A program made the position numbers and the translations under genes. From Rachicladosporium sp. CCFEE 5018 (taxonomy: Eukaryota; Ascomycota; Dothideomycetes; Cladosporiales; Cladosporiaceae), in NCBI GenBank assembly GCA_002077045.2, contig KZ111158.1, positions 488,210 through 552,209 of the forward strand: DNA of 64,000 nt. Direction: 5' to 3'. Below, in pieces: positions 1-10,897 of this stretch. How positions within the stretch are numbered: the stretch's first letter is position 1; the number at the start of each line of letters is the position of its first letter. The notes under the pieces were generated by a model. It was not told where the DNA came from, did not search any database, and saw only the letters and a program-made list of their open reading frames with translations.

Positions 1-641
1 GTCTGGACGAGGGCTCGCTTGAACAAGAGACGACATGGAGTAACCCTAAGAGCGCAAGCAAAGCCAGGAAATTTGTGTCAACACCATCCCGCATCATTCC
101 ACTCCCTGCAACCGCACTCTTAGCCGAGTGGAAGCCGATCGAGCTACAAAGCCCTCAGTAGTCTCTACGAAACCACTTCAACTGCAGCGCTACTAGAATA
201 ACAGGCAAGACGCTCACAATTTCGCCCAGCCTAGCGTACTGCGGCGGAATGCGCGCATTCACAAATGCGCCAGCAGCAAATAATATCGCAAAGAGATTGT
301 AGACAAACGACCAAGCAAAGTTCAGAGATACTCGGTGCATAGCCGCGCGCGAGAGATCTAGCGCTACCAGGACACCAGTCAAGGCAGGACGCAAGAGCAC
401 AACATCTGCAGCAGCCTGAGACACATCGCTTCCGCTGCTCATGTGCACGCCAACATCGGCGCAAGCCAGTGCGATGGCGTCGTTGGTGCCGTCACTACAG
501 AAGAGGGTGTGGACGCGTTTGTCTGTGGCCAAAGCCGCCATGTACTCTTGCTTGTCACCGGGCGTGCATTTGGATCGCACATTTGTGATGGGTACGGCTA
601 GTTCTGCAGCCACGGCATCCGTCGCTCCTGCGTCGTCCCCG
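1..641. repeat. Direct repeat, left copy (identical to 63360-64000)
   Basis: The first 641 bases recur, base for base as far as I can compare by eye, at 63360-64000 in the same orientation. The repeat covers 154 bp of 3' flank and the last 487 bp of the heavy-metal ATPase. Both copies run off the window edge, so the full repeat length is unknown. Whether this is a genomic duplication or a sequence of 63,359 bases joined to itself cannot be decided here. Confidence 0.95.
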
Positions 642-3337
642 CTGACAATTGAGATGGCAATCTTGCGCTTCTTGAGCTCGGCGAGAACACGTCTGGCTTC
701 CGGGCGAATGCGGTCATGGAGCCCAAACAGCGCTGTAGGTACACCTTCGACGGTGACGCCGAAGACAGTGAGTCTAGCATCAAGTAGGCGTCGTGCCTCG
801 GGCAGATTCTGTAGTGAGAGCCAACGTGTATGCCCACAACGGATCAATTGTCCTCCGTACGTGCCTTCGACTCCTTGGCCGGGAAGGGCCCGCACATTCT
901 CCACTTCAGCAGCTTTGATGCCTTTGCTCACCAAATAAGACGAGATTGCCATAGACACCGGGTGCTTACTGTTGCTTGTTAGGCCAAAAACGACAGGTCT
1001 AGCAACTAGATTCGCTCCTAGAAGAATCTCTTCTGCGATACTGAGCTCGCCTGCCGTAAGCGTACCCGTTTTGTCGAAGACCGCATGGGTAACTTTACGT
1101 GCGCTTTCGAGCGCGACGGCTGTTTTGAAAACGACTCCATTCTTCGAAGCAGCGCCTCCAGCCACGACTGTGACCATAGGTACGCAGAGGCTAATTGCAC
1201 ACGGGCAAGATACGATCAGTACAGTGATGCTATAAGTGATGGCGGCGACTACCGCCTCGCTGGTGCCCTGATGTCGGACGCGGATGCCCACTACAATCCA
1301 GATCACGACAGTCAAGAGTGTAAGCACGAGGATCACGGGCACAAATCAGCCAGCAACGATGTCAACCATTTCTTGAGTTTTTGGTTTCTGAAATTTCGCC
1401 TCGTCAACCATTGCTGCGATCGTACTGATGGTGTTATTACCGGGCAGCTTCGTGAGACGAACGACAATGACGCCAGACGTATTAATCGAGCCAGCAATTA
1501 CTGGAGAGCCAGGGCTTTTGTCGATGGGAAGGGCTTCTCCAGTAACCATGGACTCATCGACTTCAGTCGCGCCTATAACAATGATGCCATCCGTAGCAAT
1601 CCGCGAATCGGGTGCCACTTTGAAGTGGTCTCCGTATTGAAGAAGCCGAGCATCAATCTCTTCGTCGTTACGACCATCAACGTCGCCCAGCGTAGTTGTC
1701 TGTACTTGAAGGGATCTGATCGAGACGGACTCGACCGCTTTCTGCCTGGCAAAGGCGCTGACTAGGCGGCCAAGCATCACCAGCGTCACGAGTAGAGTAC
1801 TTGTCTCGAAAAACTCTCCAGTTTCCAGAGGATGCCCCATGACTAGGTACGCAAAGGCGACGATCGAGAACACGTACGCTGTTGTCGTGCTGAGTACAAT
1901 CAGAAGGTCCATCTCGATGACTCGCGTGAATATCAGAGCCCGTAGGGGGCTGGCGTAGAAACGACCCGCAATGAGAACCTGGACGGCAGTCGCAAGTGCA
2001 AGTGAAACAGAGCCATAGGCTATGGGTCTTGGTGGAATGGGAGCCCAAGCTAGCACGAGGACAGGGATGGTAAGAGCAGCGGAGCCAAGAGTGAACCAGG
2101 CGGTTTCTCGCACGTGCTTTTGCCCATTTTCGAGGTCTGGGGATGTCCTGCAAGCAGCGAGCCGCAGTCGAGTGCCGAATATACCTGCTAGCACAGCTCT
2201 GGCCCCAACGACGTCTGGGTCGAAAGTGATGCGCAAGACGCGCTTGTCTACAGCACTTAGTTGTAGGATCCCCTTTGGATAGTCGCGCTCAGCAAAGGCC
2301 TTCGCATCGCCGTCAATAAGAACATCCAACTCCTGGCCTTCGGTGTTTATACGTTTGCAAGAAAATCCAGTGGACTTTTCCACTGCTTTGATGATCTCAT
2401 CTATAGGACTGGCACTATCGTCGAGGTCGAACTCTGCTTTTGACACGACAAGACTAGCGCTGAGGTTGTGGACGCCAGGGATGCCGTGTAGTGCTCTGAA
2501 GAGCTTGGTTTCACAGCTAGTGCAGGTCAATCCTTCGATGGACAGAGACACATGCTGTGCAATCAGACCACCCTTCTCAATATCAGTATCTGTCTTCGTT
2601 TGAGCGCCCACTCTGGTCTGCAGGACAGATGGTCGCACTTGCTCATCACAACAGTCGTTCTCATACGCTGCCTTCGATGGCGCGTCCAGCGTACAGCTGC
2701 TGGAAGTGCAGCAAGAAACACCTTTCGCCTTGGCTGCGCAGGACGTTTCTCCCGCCGTCTCGGCGCGTGATGTTTCGGCGCAGCACTGCTCTTTTTGAGC
2801 ACTCGTAACTTCCTGATCACATGCCGTACCAGTCCCTCTAACACAGCTCTTCTCATCCAAGTCGGTACTTGGCGCGCGCAATAGATTGGTCAAGGAAGAA
2901 ACTGAACCGGGCCTTGCACGCCCATTCGATCCAGCAAGCCTTGCTTCCTTGCAGCACGGCTGTAGATTGCGCAGGATCAGCTCTCTGCAAATGCAGCCGA
3001 CGCTCAGCAGAATACTGGCGAAGTCTTCGCGGGTCTTGCGAGCATGATCTGCGCAAGCATCCCGTTTCCGCTTGCGGGACAGTGCCCCGGAAGCGGTTGG
3101 TGACGGTGCCGGGGTTCCTGGACATTCGTCGCTCTCGCCACATTCGAGGATACATTGACGATGAGCGATCCTCTGTAGACACGAGTCTACGGACGCCGAT
3201 TAGTAGTAACCACAAGCCGTGCCGCTAGGGGAAGGTGTACCGTCACAGCATAGGAGGTCTGCGCCATCACACAAGCGGGAGTCACTGCCATCGCAAACTA
3301 GGCAGGGCGATGCGGATTTAACGACAGGCGACGTCAT
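155..3337 (-). pseudogene. PCA1-type heavy-metal P1B ATPase with two in-frame stop codons
   Basis: Reading from the ATG at 3337 to the stop at 155 gives 1061 codons in one unbroken register with no intron needed, interrupted by TAA at 3200-3202 (codon 46) and TGA at 1346-1348 (codon 664). Sequence before and after each stop is clearly the same protein. It starts with a Cys-rich leader (CLVCDG, LLCCDG), then a second Cys-rich segment, an HMA domain with the motif GLTCTSC, the TGE actuator motif (MVTGEALPIDKS), the SCPCA membrane motif near codons 710-714, the phosphorylation motif DKTGTL (Asp about 755), SKHPVS, and SDGTNDAIAL. This matches fungal PCA1-like cadmium/copper exporters of the plasma membrane. 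Without readthrough the first stop leaves only 45 residues, so the copy is probably dead. TAA could come from CAA and TGA from TGG by single C:G to T:A changes in CpA context. Sequencing error at two sites is the alternative. Confidence 0.85.
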
Positions 3338-4364
3338 GATTGCGCGTGTGTGTGCTTGTGGTCCTGATGTATTGCAAAAGGGAGAGAAGAAGGTCAGGTG
3401 TGGATGTTTGTGTTTGTACAGATAAAGCAGGGACTTTAGACAGCACACGAATCTGGGGATGTCCTGAGCTCACTTCTCCACCGAAACTCGTGAAATCTCA
3501 GATATGACATTAGGTTCAGCCACACTGGTCTTGCCGAAATACTGCGAGTCTTGCCAAAAGTATTGATCTCGACAGTGCGGAACACGGCGCTCCCGTCCCC
3601 GCGCTCGCAACCCCGACAAATCAGAGATGAATTATCGCGCGATATCGGTCAAGCGTGTCAAACAGCCTCAGCTGACGGGGTCTGGGGAACGCCTCTTCAA
3701 AAACTCATGAACAAGCATTAATCGTGGCCAACGAGCCGAAAATCACGTAGGGTGTTACGCTCTTCACGGTGAACCTACCGAATGTTAAATCAGCCTCGTT
3801 AACCTACTTGACCGCCCCTAATTTCGATTGAAGAGCCAAAGCGATAGTGAGCAGCAGCAATGAATCAATTAAGAGAGCAACGCATGTCGCTAGTTGCAAC
3901 TTCCTACATCGTCGAACCCGCAAAGAGACGGCTAGATAACAGGGGAACATGTATAACATATCGATTCATGTGCTGTTGGGGGTATTTGTGACATGGAAGT
4001 GCAAAAGTGTCTCGCGACACCGGGTGTTTCTCCTCACAGGGAGTGACGTTAATGTCTTTTCTCGCGTAACAAGCCACGCCATGAGGATATATATTCTACA
4101 GCAACCCACCCACACATGATATGCCAATATGCCATCCCAGTTCCCATTTCCATGCCCAACAAAACAAAATGGGCTCCCATCTATTGCGTTCCCAGCCCCC
4201 ACGGCCAGCCCAAAACGCCGTCGCTGAATCGCGATAAGCATTTTGTGTGTCTTCGTACAGCCATAATGAAAAAGCGTTGTGTCTCATCTACAAGTCTTCT
4301 CCTCGCTCCTCTGTTTCGTTAAGTGGAGATGTGTACCCGCCTGGGGTATGCGTCGCGTGCTCAA
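3338..4364. other. Intergenic, 5' flank of the ATPase
   Basis: About 1 kb between the ATPase start and the 3' end of the kinase gene; both genes lie on the minus strand. I see no convincing coding sequence or repeat. Short open frames on the plus strand at 4116-4626 are partly mirror images of the kinase C-terminus and show no family features. The ATPase promoter should lie here. Confidence 0.6.
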
Positions 4365-7300
4365 TCACTCCTCCGCAATATCCAACCTCCCCCTCTTCTC
4401 CTCTTCACTATCCCTCGTCCTCACCTTCTTCATGGTATTACTACTCCCACTCCTCGAGCTCTTCTTCGAAGCGCGCGAAGCGCCCGTGCCGCGACGAGCT
4501 TTATGCTGCGCCTCTAGCATTGATGAGATACCTGGATTGCGCGGGGAGGAGGAGAAGCTAGTCTTGACGGCGGATTTGCGGCGGCGCATGACGAGCCCGC
4601 CGTCGCTATCGGAGGAGCTCTCGTAGTCGCTGTCGTCGTTGTCGCTGGAGACTGCGACTTCAGGTTCGGCGTCGGCGTCGTTGGCGGAGTCGAGGTCGTG
4701 CGAGAAGGTGACGTTCTGGCCGAGCGTGGTGTCTGAGTCTGAGGTGTGTTTCGCGTCGGACACGTCGAGCGGCATCCCTTCTCTGGGGTCGAATGACGAA
4801 GCTTCTGAGATGACCGAGGGGATCGAAGGATTCGATATTGACATCGACACCGCTGAGCCAAAGTCAGAAGAGCTCGAGACCAGCGAGGGCAGCATGTGGG
4901 TACCGGGACCAGTTGGACTCATCTCTGTGGGCGAGGTCGATTGCGATAGCTGCATGATGCTCACCCGGCGAGAGTCACCTCTCCGTCGTACCTGATCGTC
5001 AGGACTGGGTGGACATGTGCGGACCTCGGAGGCGTTGGGTGATCGAGGAGACTCCTGATCCTGGCTACCTTCGCGGATGAGCTTTCGTAGGCGCTCGTCG
5101 TCGGCTCGTTGCCATTCTTCTGCTGATGACTCGTTTGGTGCGCTGCGTGGCACTGTCTTGGTATGCGACTCGCGTGATAGACTCTTGATGAGCCCGCTCA
5201 TTGAGCGCAGCGATGCTATAGAGGATGTACGGGAGAGTGCGCCAGCACTAGGCCGTAGTCTTCGAGGCGAGGATACCACAGATGGTGCACGCGAGACATT
5301 TGGACTGTTGCGTGCACTGCTTCCCGCGCTGTAAGTCGAGCCTTCGCGAAGCGCATCGGGCTGATTGACTTGACCAGTGACAGATGCTTGACTGACGGCA
5401 AGCGTTGGCCCAGCACGAGCGTCGAGTAAATCAGCCGTTGACCGATCTTGTGACCGTCCTCTTCGCTCAGATGTAGGCGATCGAGTGGCAGACTTCTCTC
5501 TAAGCGTCTGGAAGATCTGGCGACCTGCGCCACCGAGGAGACCACCTAGACCAGATCCACCTGGCGATGTCAATACCATCGGATTTTCGGGCACACCATG
5601 AGAAGGGGGATGCTCCGTCTCATCTTCACCGTCACCAAGCTCGAAATCCGACTGCCTCACAGTACGCATCGACGTATTCGGCGACGTGAGGGTCTTCATC
5701 CGTTGTAGCTTCGGCATCATCGCTGGCGATGGCGTACTGCGGGAGTTGGCGAGCGAGAGAGCCAGGTCTGGCGGCGGAGTGGTCGAGTCGAAGTACCCAA
5801 GTTCGTGCCTATGGAGTTCGGGACTCGCGACCACGCTCCTCGACAGTGGGTGCTCATGGCCCTCCCTAGAGGCCTTGAGGGCACTGAAGATGGACTCGTC
5901 GCCTCGCACGCTGCTTCGACGCGCATCTTGACTGATGGTACTGCTTGATGAGTGTGCGGAAGGCACAGGCGACACGAGACCAACGCCGGAGCCGCTTCTA
6001 CCACGGCCACCGAAGAGTCGGTCTACGCCTTTCTTGATGCCTGAGCGCACGCGTTCAACTAGCGTCAGTGGTACGACGGCTTTGCTGACATCTTCCTTCG
6101 AGACCTCGATCTTGGTGCCTTGACTTGGCCGGGTAGGATCAGTTTCTTCAAGCCACTTCATCAAATTAGGCACATCTGCGACGACCCAAGGATGATGTCG
6201 TACTTCCTCGAGGGTAATGCGTTGTCGCGGATCCTTGATTAGCAGACGGCACAACAGGTCGTGAAGATCATCGTCAATGTCTTCATAGACAAAGTCGAGC
6301 TCATGGCGTCTGCCTACCGTAGATGGCGGGAAGGCACGGCCATGCGACGATGGCCTGGACGTCGTTTTCCGGTTCAAGGGCTGCAGCCGCCGGCGTGGAA
6401 TGTAAATCTCTTCATCAGCAATCAGTCGCATCACGACATACTCGTTGTCCACGTATGGCGTACGAGCATATAGCATGCAGAAGAGCGTGATGCCGAGTGC
6501 CCACACATCGATGGCTTTGGTGACCGGGGGCGGGTCATCGGTAGCCTCAGTGATGCACAGCTCCGGGGCGAAGAAGGCAGGCGTGCCGACGGTCTTCGCA
6601 AGCTCCTTCGCCTCATCGTCGAGATCTCTAGCCTCGCTTTCGCTGACCTCCTCGCCTGTATCATCTCCATGTAGTGGACGCCCAAGGTAAGACACACCAA
6701 AGTCAGAGATCTTGACTCTGTGATCGGTGGTCTGCAGCAGATTTGGTGGCTTGATGTCTCGGTGCACGATACCTTGCGAATGTAAGTACTGTAGGCCAAG
6801 TAGCGTGTCTCGGAAAGCGACGCGAATATTGGGCATGGTCATGCATGGCACGTAGTGTAGCTCGGGGTTGAGATCACTATCCAATACCTCGGCTGCGATT
6901 TCGAGCATGTTCGCTGTACTGCCAGTCCGACTTTGCCGGGTCTTTCCAGTGTTCCCATGTAGGCTGTTGGCCATGCTGGATGTTCGCGATGGCTCGCCCG
7001 AGCTGAAGTCGTAGGATCCGTACATAGTGCCCTCAAGGCCCGTCGGCGGTCCCGGCGTGTGCGTGCCAACCGGTGTCGATGGTGTGACAGTGTGCGGCTC
7101 ATCGGTCTGATGCTCCTCGGTCAAGCTCGAGAACTCGTCACCATGGAGATCCTCCGGATGGGACGGTAAAGGTGAAGGCGCCCGAGACGCTCTTCGCCCA
7201 GTCACAACAGATAGCTTCGACAAGTCCATCCGTGTCGGTGCCGAGTCCGAAGTAGTATGCGAAACCTTTGACATTGTATCATCTTCCGAGTCCTCACTGT

Positions 7301-8636
7301 CAACCTCACCCTGCATCTCGTTACTCCACACAGCAGGGTTGTCAGACGCCTCTTGCCGAATCTTGCGATGTAGCTTGATCTGCGCCCGTTTCTGTCGACG
7401 CAGCCGCCTTTGTGCCTCACTCAGCACAGCCTCATCCTCCGCACTGTACGGCGCATCGTAGCCTTCTCGGCGCTCGCGCTCATAGCGCCGAGCCTCGACG
7501 ACTGCAATCTCCTGTGGTGCCTCTGCTCTCCATTGAATCTCACCTCGCTCGACCCACTCGAGCACAATGTAGACTTTCTTCCTGTTCGGATCGTCAATGA
7601 CCTCAAGCAAGCCGACGATATTCGGATGCCGTGCCTTTCGCAAGATAGCAACCTCTTTCTTCACCTTGTCCTCCGCATTGCCAAGCTTGCCTAGGCGCCT
7701 TCGCTTAGAATACCGCTCGACAATCTTGATTGCCACGTAGGTGTTTTGCGAAGTCAGGTCTCGTGCTAGCTTGACCTTGCCGTGTGTGCCTCGACCGAGC
7801 TCGTCAATAATCTCGTATTGATTAATGAGCTTTCGGCCGGAGATGGGATCGACATCGACGTCCACCACATGCGTATCCTTCATAGCCATCTTATGACTCG
7901 GGTGTAGGAAGGGACTCGGGTAGGTCCCGGGTGACTCGAGTGAATCCCAGTCCTCGGCGGCAGTATTATGCACGAAAGGTTGGAACAGTCCTCCACCAGG
8001 TGTGACAGCAGGCGAGTTGCCCACCGTCCGCGATCCAGTTTGGTGTGCAAAGGCAGACGTGAAGGTATGTATCTGCGAGATGCTGTGACCCGTTGACCTC
8101 TGCTCCCTAAGCGCAGGTCGGTGGCCACCTCGGTATGGGTATTGCACATCCTGAAGCACCGCGAAGGATTGCGCAGGATACGGCTTCCTAGGCATCGACT
8201 CTGCTATGGTCTCGAGATTTGCTGTCGCCGGCGTGATAGTCATGGTACTATCCGTGCTCTCCATGCTCTTAACAGTCATATCCGAGAGCTCTCTTTGCGT
8301 AGTCGGACGCTCAGCGTTCGGTGTCATGAAAGGCTGCGGTGACAGGGTTCCGAGTACGTTAGCAGGAGTCGCAGCAGTACTGGAGGGAGAGAAGCGAGTT
8401 GTAGCAGGCGAATCGGCCGCAACAGCATGCATGTCCTCGTACTGCGCATCTGCCTGAGAGTCGAAGTAGCCGTCCGTAGAGTCACCACCAGTGACAGTCG
8501 CAGACGGCGTCAGCAGCTTTACCTGCATCGGGGCCTCTATCCTTGGCGTCGTGTCCTCGCTGCTATGCGCATCGGCATGGCCGCTGTCGTGCTTGGCCTC
8601 CTCCGACCCCTCCATGTCGTAATCGGGTATAGACAT
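4365..8636 (-). CDS. Ser/Thr protein kinase, SNF1-activating (CaMKK/Sak1-Ssp1) type
   Basis: A single exon encodes 1423 residues. The N-terminal ~270 residues are low-complexity and Ser/Thr-rich. The kinase domain runs from about 274 to 820: glycine loop GRGTHGKV (281-288), VAIK with Lys304, HRDIKPPN (625-632), DFG (645-647), APEL (690-693) and the DVWALGITLF helix. A charged, Ser-rich insert of roughly 220 residues (about 370-595) separates the hinge region from the C-lobe. A disordered Ser-rich tail of about 600 residues with basic stretches ends the protein. The glycine loop, the ERYSKRRRLGK segment after VAIK and the insert are features I associate with fungal upstream kinases of SNF1/AMPK (Sak1, Tos3, Elm1; fission yeast Ssp1). 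The exact orthologue is inference. It would act in glucose and stress signalling in the cytoplasm and bud or septum region. Confidence 0.88.
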   Translation of the reverse strand: MSIPDYDMEGSEEAKHDSGHADAHSSEDTTPRIEAPMQVKLLTPSATVTGGDSTDGYFDSQADAQYEDMHAVAADSPATTRFSPSSTAATPANVLGTLSPQPFMTPNAERPTTQRELSDMTVKSMESTDSTMTITPATANLETIAESMPRKPYPAQSFAVLQDVQYPYRGGHRPALREQRSTGHSISQIHTFTSAFAHQTGSRTVGNSPAVTPGGGLFQPFVHNTAAEDWDSLESPGTYPSPFLHPSHKMAMKDTHVVDVDVDPISGRKLINQYEIIDELGRGTHGKVKLARDLTSQNTYVAIKIVERYSKRRRLGKLGNAEDKVKKEVAILRKARHPNIVGLLEVIDDPNRKKVYIVLEWVERGEIQWRAEAPQEIAVVEARRYERERREGYDAPYSAEDEAVLSEAQRRLRRQKRAQIKLHRKIRQEASDNPAVWSNEMQGEVDSEDSEDDTMSKVSHTTSDSAPTRMDLSKLSVVTGRRASRAPSPLPSHPEDLHGDEFSSLTEEHQTDEPHTVTPSTPVGTHTPGPPTGLEGTMYGSYDFSSGEPSRTSSMANSLHGNTGKTRQSRTGSTANMLEIAAEVLDSDLNPELHYVPCMTMPNIRVAFRDTLLGLQYLHSQGIVHRDIKPPNLLQTTDHRVKISDFGVSYLGRPLHGDDTGEEVSESEARDLDDEAKELAKTVGTPAFFAPELCITEATDDPPPVTKAIDVWALGITLFCMLYARTPYVDNEYVVMRLIADEEIYIPRRRLQPLNRKTTSRPSSHGRAFPPSTVGRRHELDFVYEDIDDDLHDLLCRLLIKDPRQRITLEEVRHHPWVVADVPNLMKWLEETDPTRPSQGTKIEVSKEDVSKAVVPLTLVERVRSGIKKGVDRLFGGRGRSGSGVGLVSPVPSAHSSSSTISQDARRSSVRGDESIFSALKASREGHEHPLSRSVVASPELHRHELGYFDSTTPPPDLALSLANSRSTPSPAMMPKLQRMKTLTSPNTSMRTVRQSDFELGDGEDETEHPPSHGVPENPMVLTSPGGSGLGGLLGGAGRQIFQTLREKSATRSPTSERRGRSQDRSTADLLDARAGPTLAVSQASVTGQVNQPDALREGSTYSAGSSARNSPNVSRAPSVVSSPRRLRPSAGALSRTSSIASLRSMSGLIKSLSRESHTKTVPRSAPNESSAEEWQRADDERLRKLIREGSQDQESPRSPNASEVRTCPPSPDDQVRRRGDSRRVSIMQLSQSTSPTEMSPTGPGTHMLPSLVSSSSDFGSAVSMSISNPSIPSVISEASSFDPREGMPLDVSDAKHTSDSDTTLGQNVTFSHDLDSANDADAEPEVAVSSDNDDSDYESSSDSDGGLVMRRRKSAVKTSFSSSPRNPGISSMLEAQHKARRGTGASRASKKSSRSGSSNTMKKVRTRDSEEEKRGRLDIAEE

Positions 8637-10797
8637 AACTCCAATGGCCTATTGTACGAGTTCTTCTAGAAGAAACAACAGAAAGCACGCATCAACCGCA
8701 CATGGTTCGCCTAGACATCGAACCAGAATACTGGGGCGATCGAGAGTCTGTCAAGGCAGCATTATCATCGTGGTTGAATGGCCGTTACCGAGCTGTCGGA
8801 ACGTCGGATCCAGAAGTGTAATGACAATGAGTGTGCTGTGAGGTGTATTCCAGTGGTTCCGGTGTGTATTGGTCAAACCATCAGCGCCTCGCGAAAGCAA
8901 ATGATCGTTGGTGGGAAGTGGTGGACAAAACGTCAGCAGTGGGCCGGTGCGCGGTGGAGAGGAGAAGCGTTGACGATCACAAAGATGTGGGCGAGGTTGT
9001 GGAGTGCGTGCGGGCACTACGGCTAGATGAGCCACAGAAATTTGGGGGGGTCAATCACTGCGATTCGCTTGCAAGATTGTGTTGTACATTCATGCTGACC
9101 GTCATGGTCGATATTCTGGGGAGATTGATGCAGGAGAGTATACTGCGTGCGTTGACACGAGTTATGATCGTGGCCCCGAGAGCTTGAGGCTACTGCGTAA
9201 TGCAACGACCATCACAGGTTGGCCATCAGACAGAACTCTCGAGGCAATACTTTCCACTGCCAAGGCATGCACGAATGGTGATCATGGCCAATCATAGAAA
9301 GGTTGAGTCGAACACTGCACGCGCGCACAGACAACACTCAAGGGAAAGGCGTTGCCTGCGAGTGGTGGTACGATCTGGCGGAAGACGGCGGTGGCTTCAG
9401 TCCGTTGAGATTGCCTTCAACATGACATTTGGCAGGGTCTCTGAGCACTCTTCACCACAAGTGGACGATGTGAGCCCTCGTCAATCACTCTAGAGGCACG
9501 ACTTATCGGTACGTACCCAGCTCCGCGATCATCTTCATTTCACTACCCCAGCAATCGCCCGCAGTAGCTCGACACGATGGCGCAAGTGATGCGCACCACG
9601 CTCTGCGACGGCTGTGGCGTGAAGGTAGCCGCAAGAAGGGTCTGCTCGCACGACACCAAACCACCAAACAGTTGCACGCTGTCTACCTCATCTAGATTCC
9701 TGTTGGAGTACGACCACGAGGTCTGCCTCGAGTCTTCGAGAGACATGTCTCACACGACTCGAAACCCTAGTCCTGCGCTATTGGCTGCTGCATGTCTCTC
9801 ACAATCAGTGCCACAGAACTGGTGGGGAGACACCCTGCACCGCGGGCGCTAGAGCTACGGCATGCAGGTTCGCGAGACAATGCAATCAATTTTTGAAGCT
9901 GCTTGACAGAAGTCTGAGGAGATGTGGTCCCTGGACCTCACCAAACTGTATCGAATTATTCAGGCACTCGCGCATGTACATAGGTACGATGGCATATACA
10001 TCAGGCCTGTACAGTGGAACCAGGATCGGCATACAGCTATTGTAATATCAGAAGAACGAAACGATACCGATCCACCGTCTCATGCAATGGTGCGCACAGT
10101 ACTCAGCACGCATCAAAGATCGCCCGCTAGCATGTGAGGAGCGGAGCTGCTGTGCGACGCCGACGGAAATGCGCCCCGCGTACCAAAGACGATGCTGAAA
10201 TCGAACGCTGAGAGAGCGATTCTTGAACATGCACCGTGCAGATAGCGAGATAGCAGGATAGTAGTACCATTGGCGGTGGTTTCGGGCGTATCATACCGAA
10301 GATCTGCGATTTCGTGGTAACAGGACGGTGTGTATCTACTCAAGTAAGAACATCTATTTGCACACCCAACATGACTAGTTCATGGTTACAGACACTGCAT
10401 CTGGACTCTGATTGCGTGTGCTATCCTTGGCTGATGGTGGGAGCCTTGACTCGAGTTTCGGGCCGTCACGGCCAGAACTCCGTCTACATATCATTATACT
10501 ACCCCAAAGCAGTACTGAGGCGCATGCTAAGCCACTCCGCTGGCCCAGTAGGCGTCATTATCAGTCCAGCAGACGATCAATTCAGCTGTGCTGACGTCTG
10601 ATTGAGCGAAGACTGGGCGATCTGAGTGCGCGTGGCTGATGAAGATAGCACCCAAGGCACGCGCAGCACGGGACATCGTGGCGGTGAATGTACCCTTTCG
10701 AGAGGGTTGCGGCTGCTATTTGGCATAGATCGTAAGGCTGTCACTGTAACTCTTGCAGTGTCCGCGACGCGCAATCAGCGTCGCGGATTTGACGATC
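8637..10797. other. Intergenic, no recognised gene
   Basis: 2.2 kb between the kinase start and the assembly gap. Open frames here are short (60-118 codons) on both strands and show no domain, signal peptide or splice structure that I recognise. The left part must hold the kinase promoter. The N-terminal half of the Pho81-like protein would be expected on the right, but no SPX-like sequence is visible before the gap. Confidence 0.5.
10761..10787. repeat. GC-rich perfect hairpin beside the gap
   Basis: TCCGCGACGC (10761-10770) and GCGTCGCGGA (10778-10787) are perfect inverted repeats of 10 bp around a 7-nt loop. The hairpin ends 10 bp before the run of N. It could have hampered sequencing or assembly. 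Confidence 0.85.
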
Positions 10798-10897
10798 NNN
10801 NNNNNNNNNNNNNNNNNNNNNNNNNNNNNNNNNNNNNNNNNNNNNNNNNNNNNNNNNNNNNNNNNNNNNNNNNNNNNNNNNNNNNNNNNNNNNNNNN
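10798..10897. other. Assembly gap, 100 N
   Basis: Exactly 100 N. Runs of this length are usually placeholders, so the true gap size is unknown. It falls inside the Pho81-like gene and hides that gene's N-terminal half. Confidence 0.98.

Noticed and set aside
9577..9852. 91-codon plus frame with CDGCGVKVAARRVC, suggestive of a zinc motif
   Set aside because: Only one Cys pair set and no further metal ligands or homologous pattern; surrounding sequence does not look coding.
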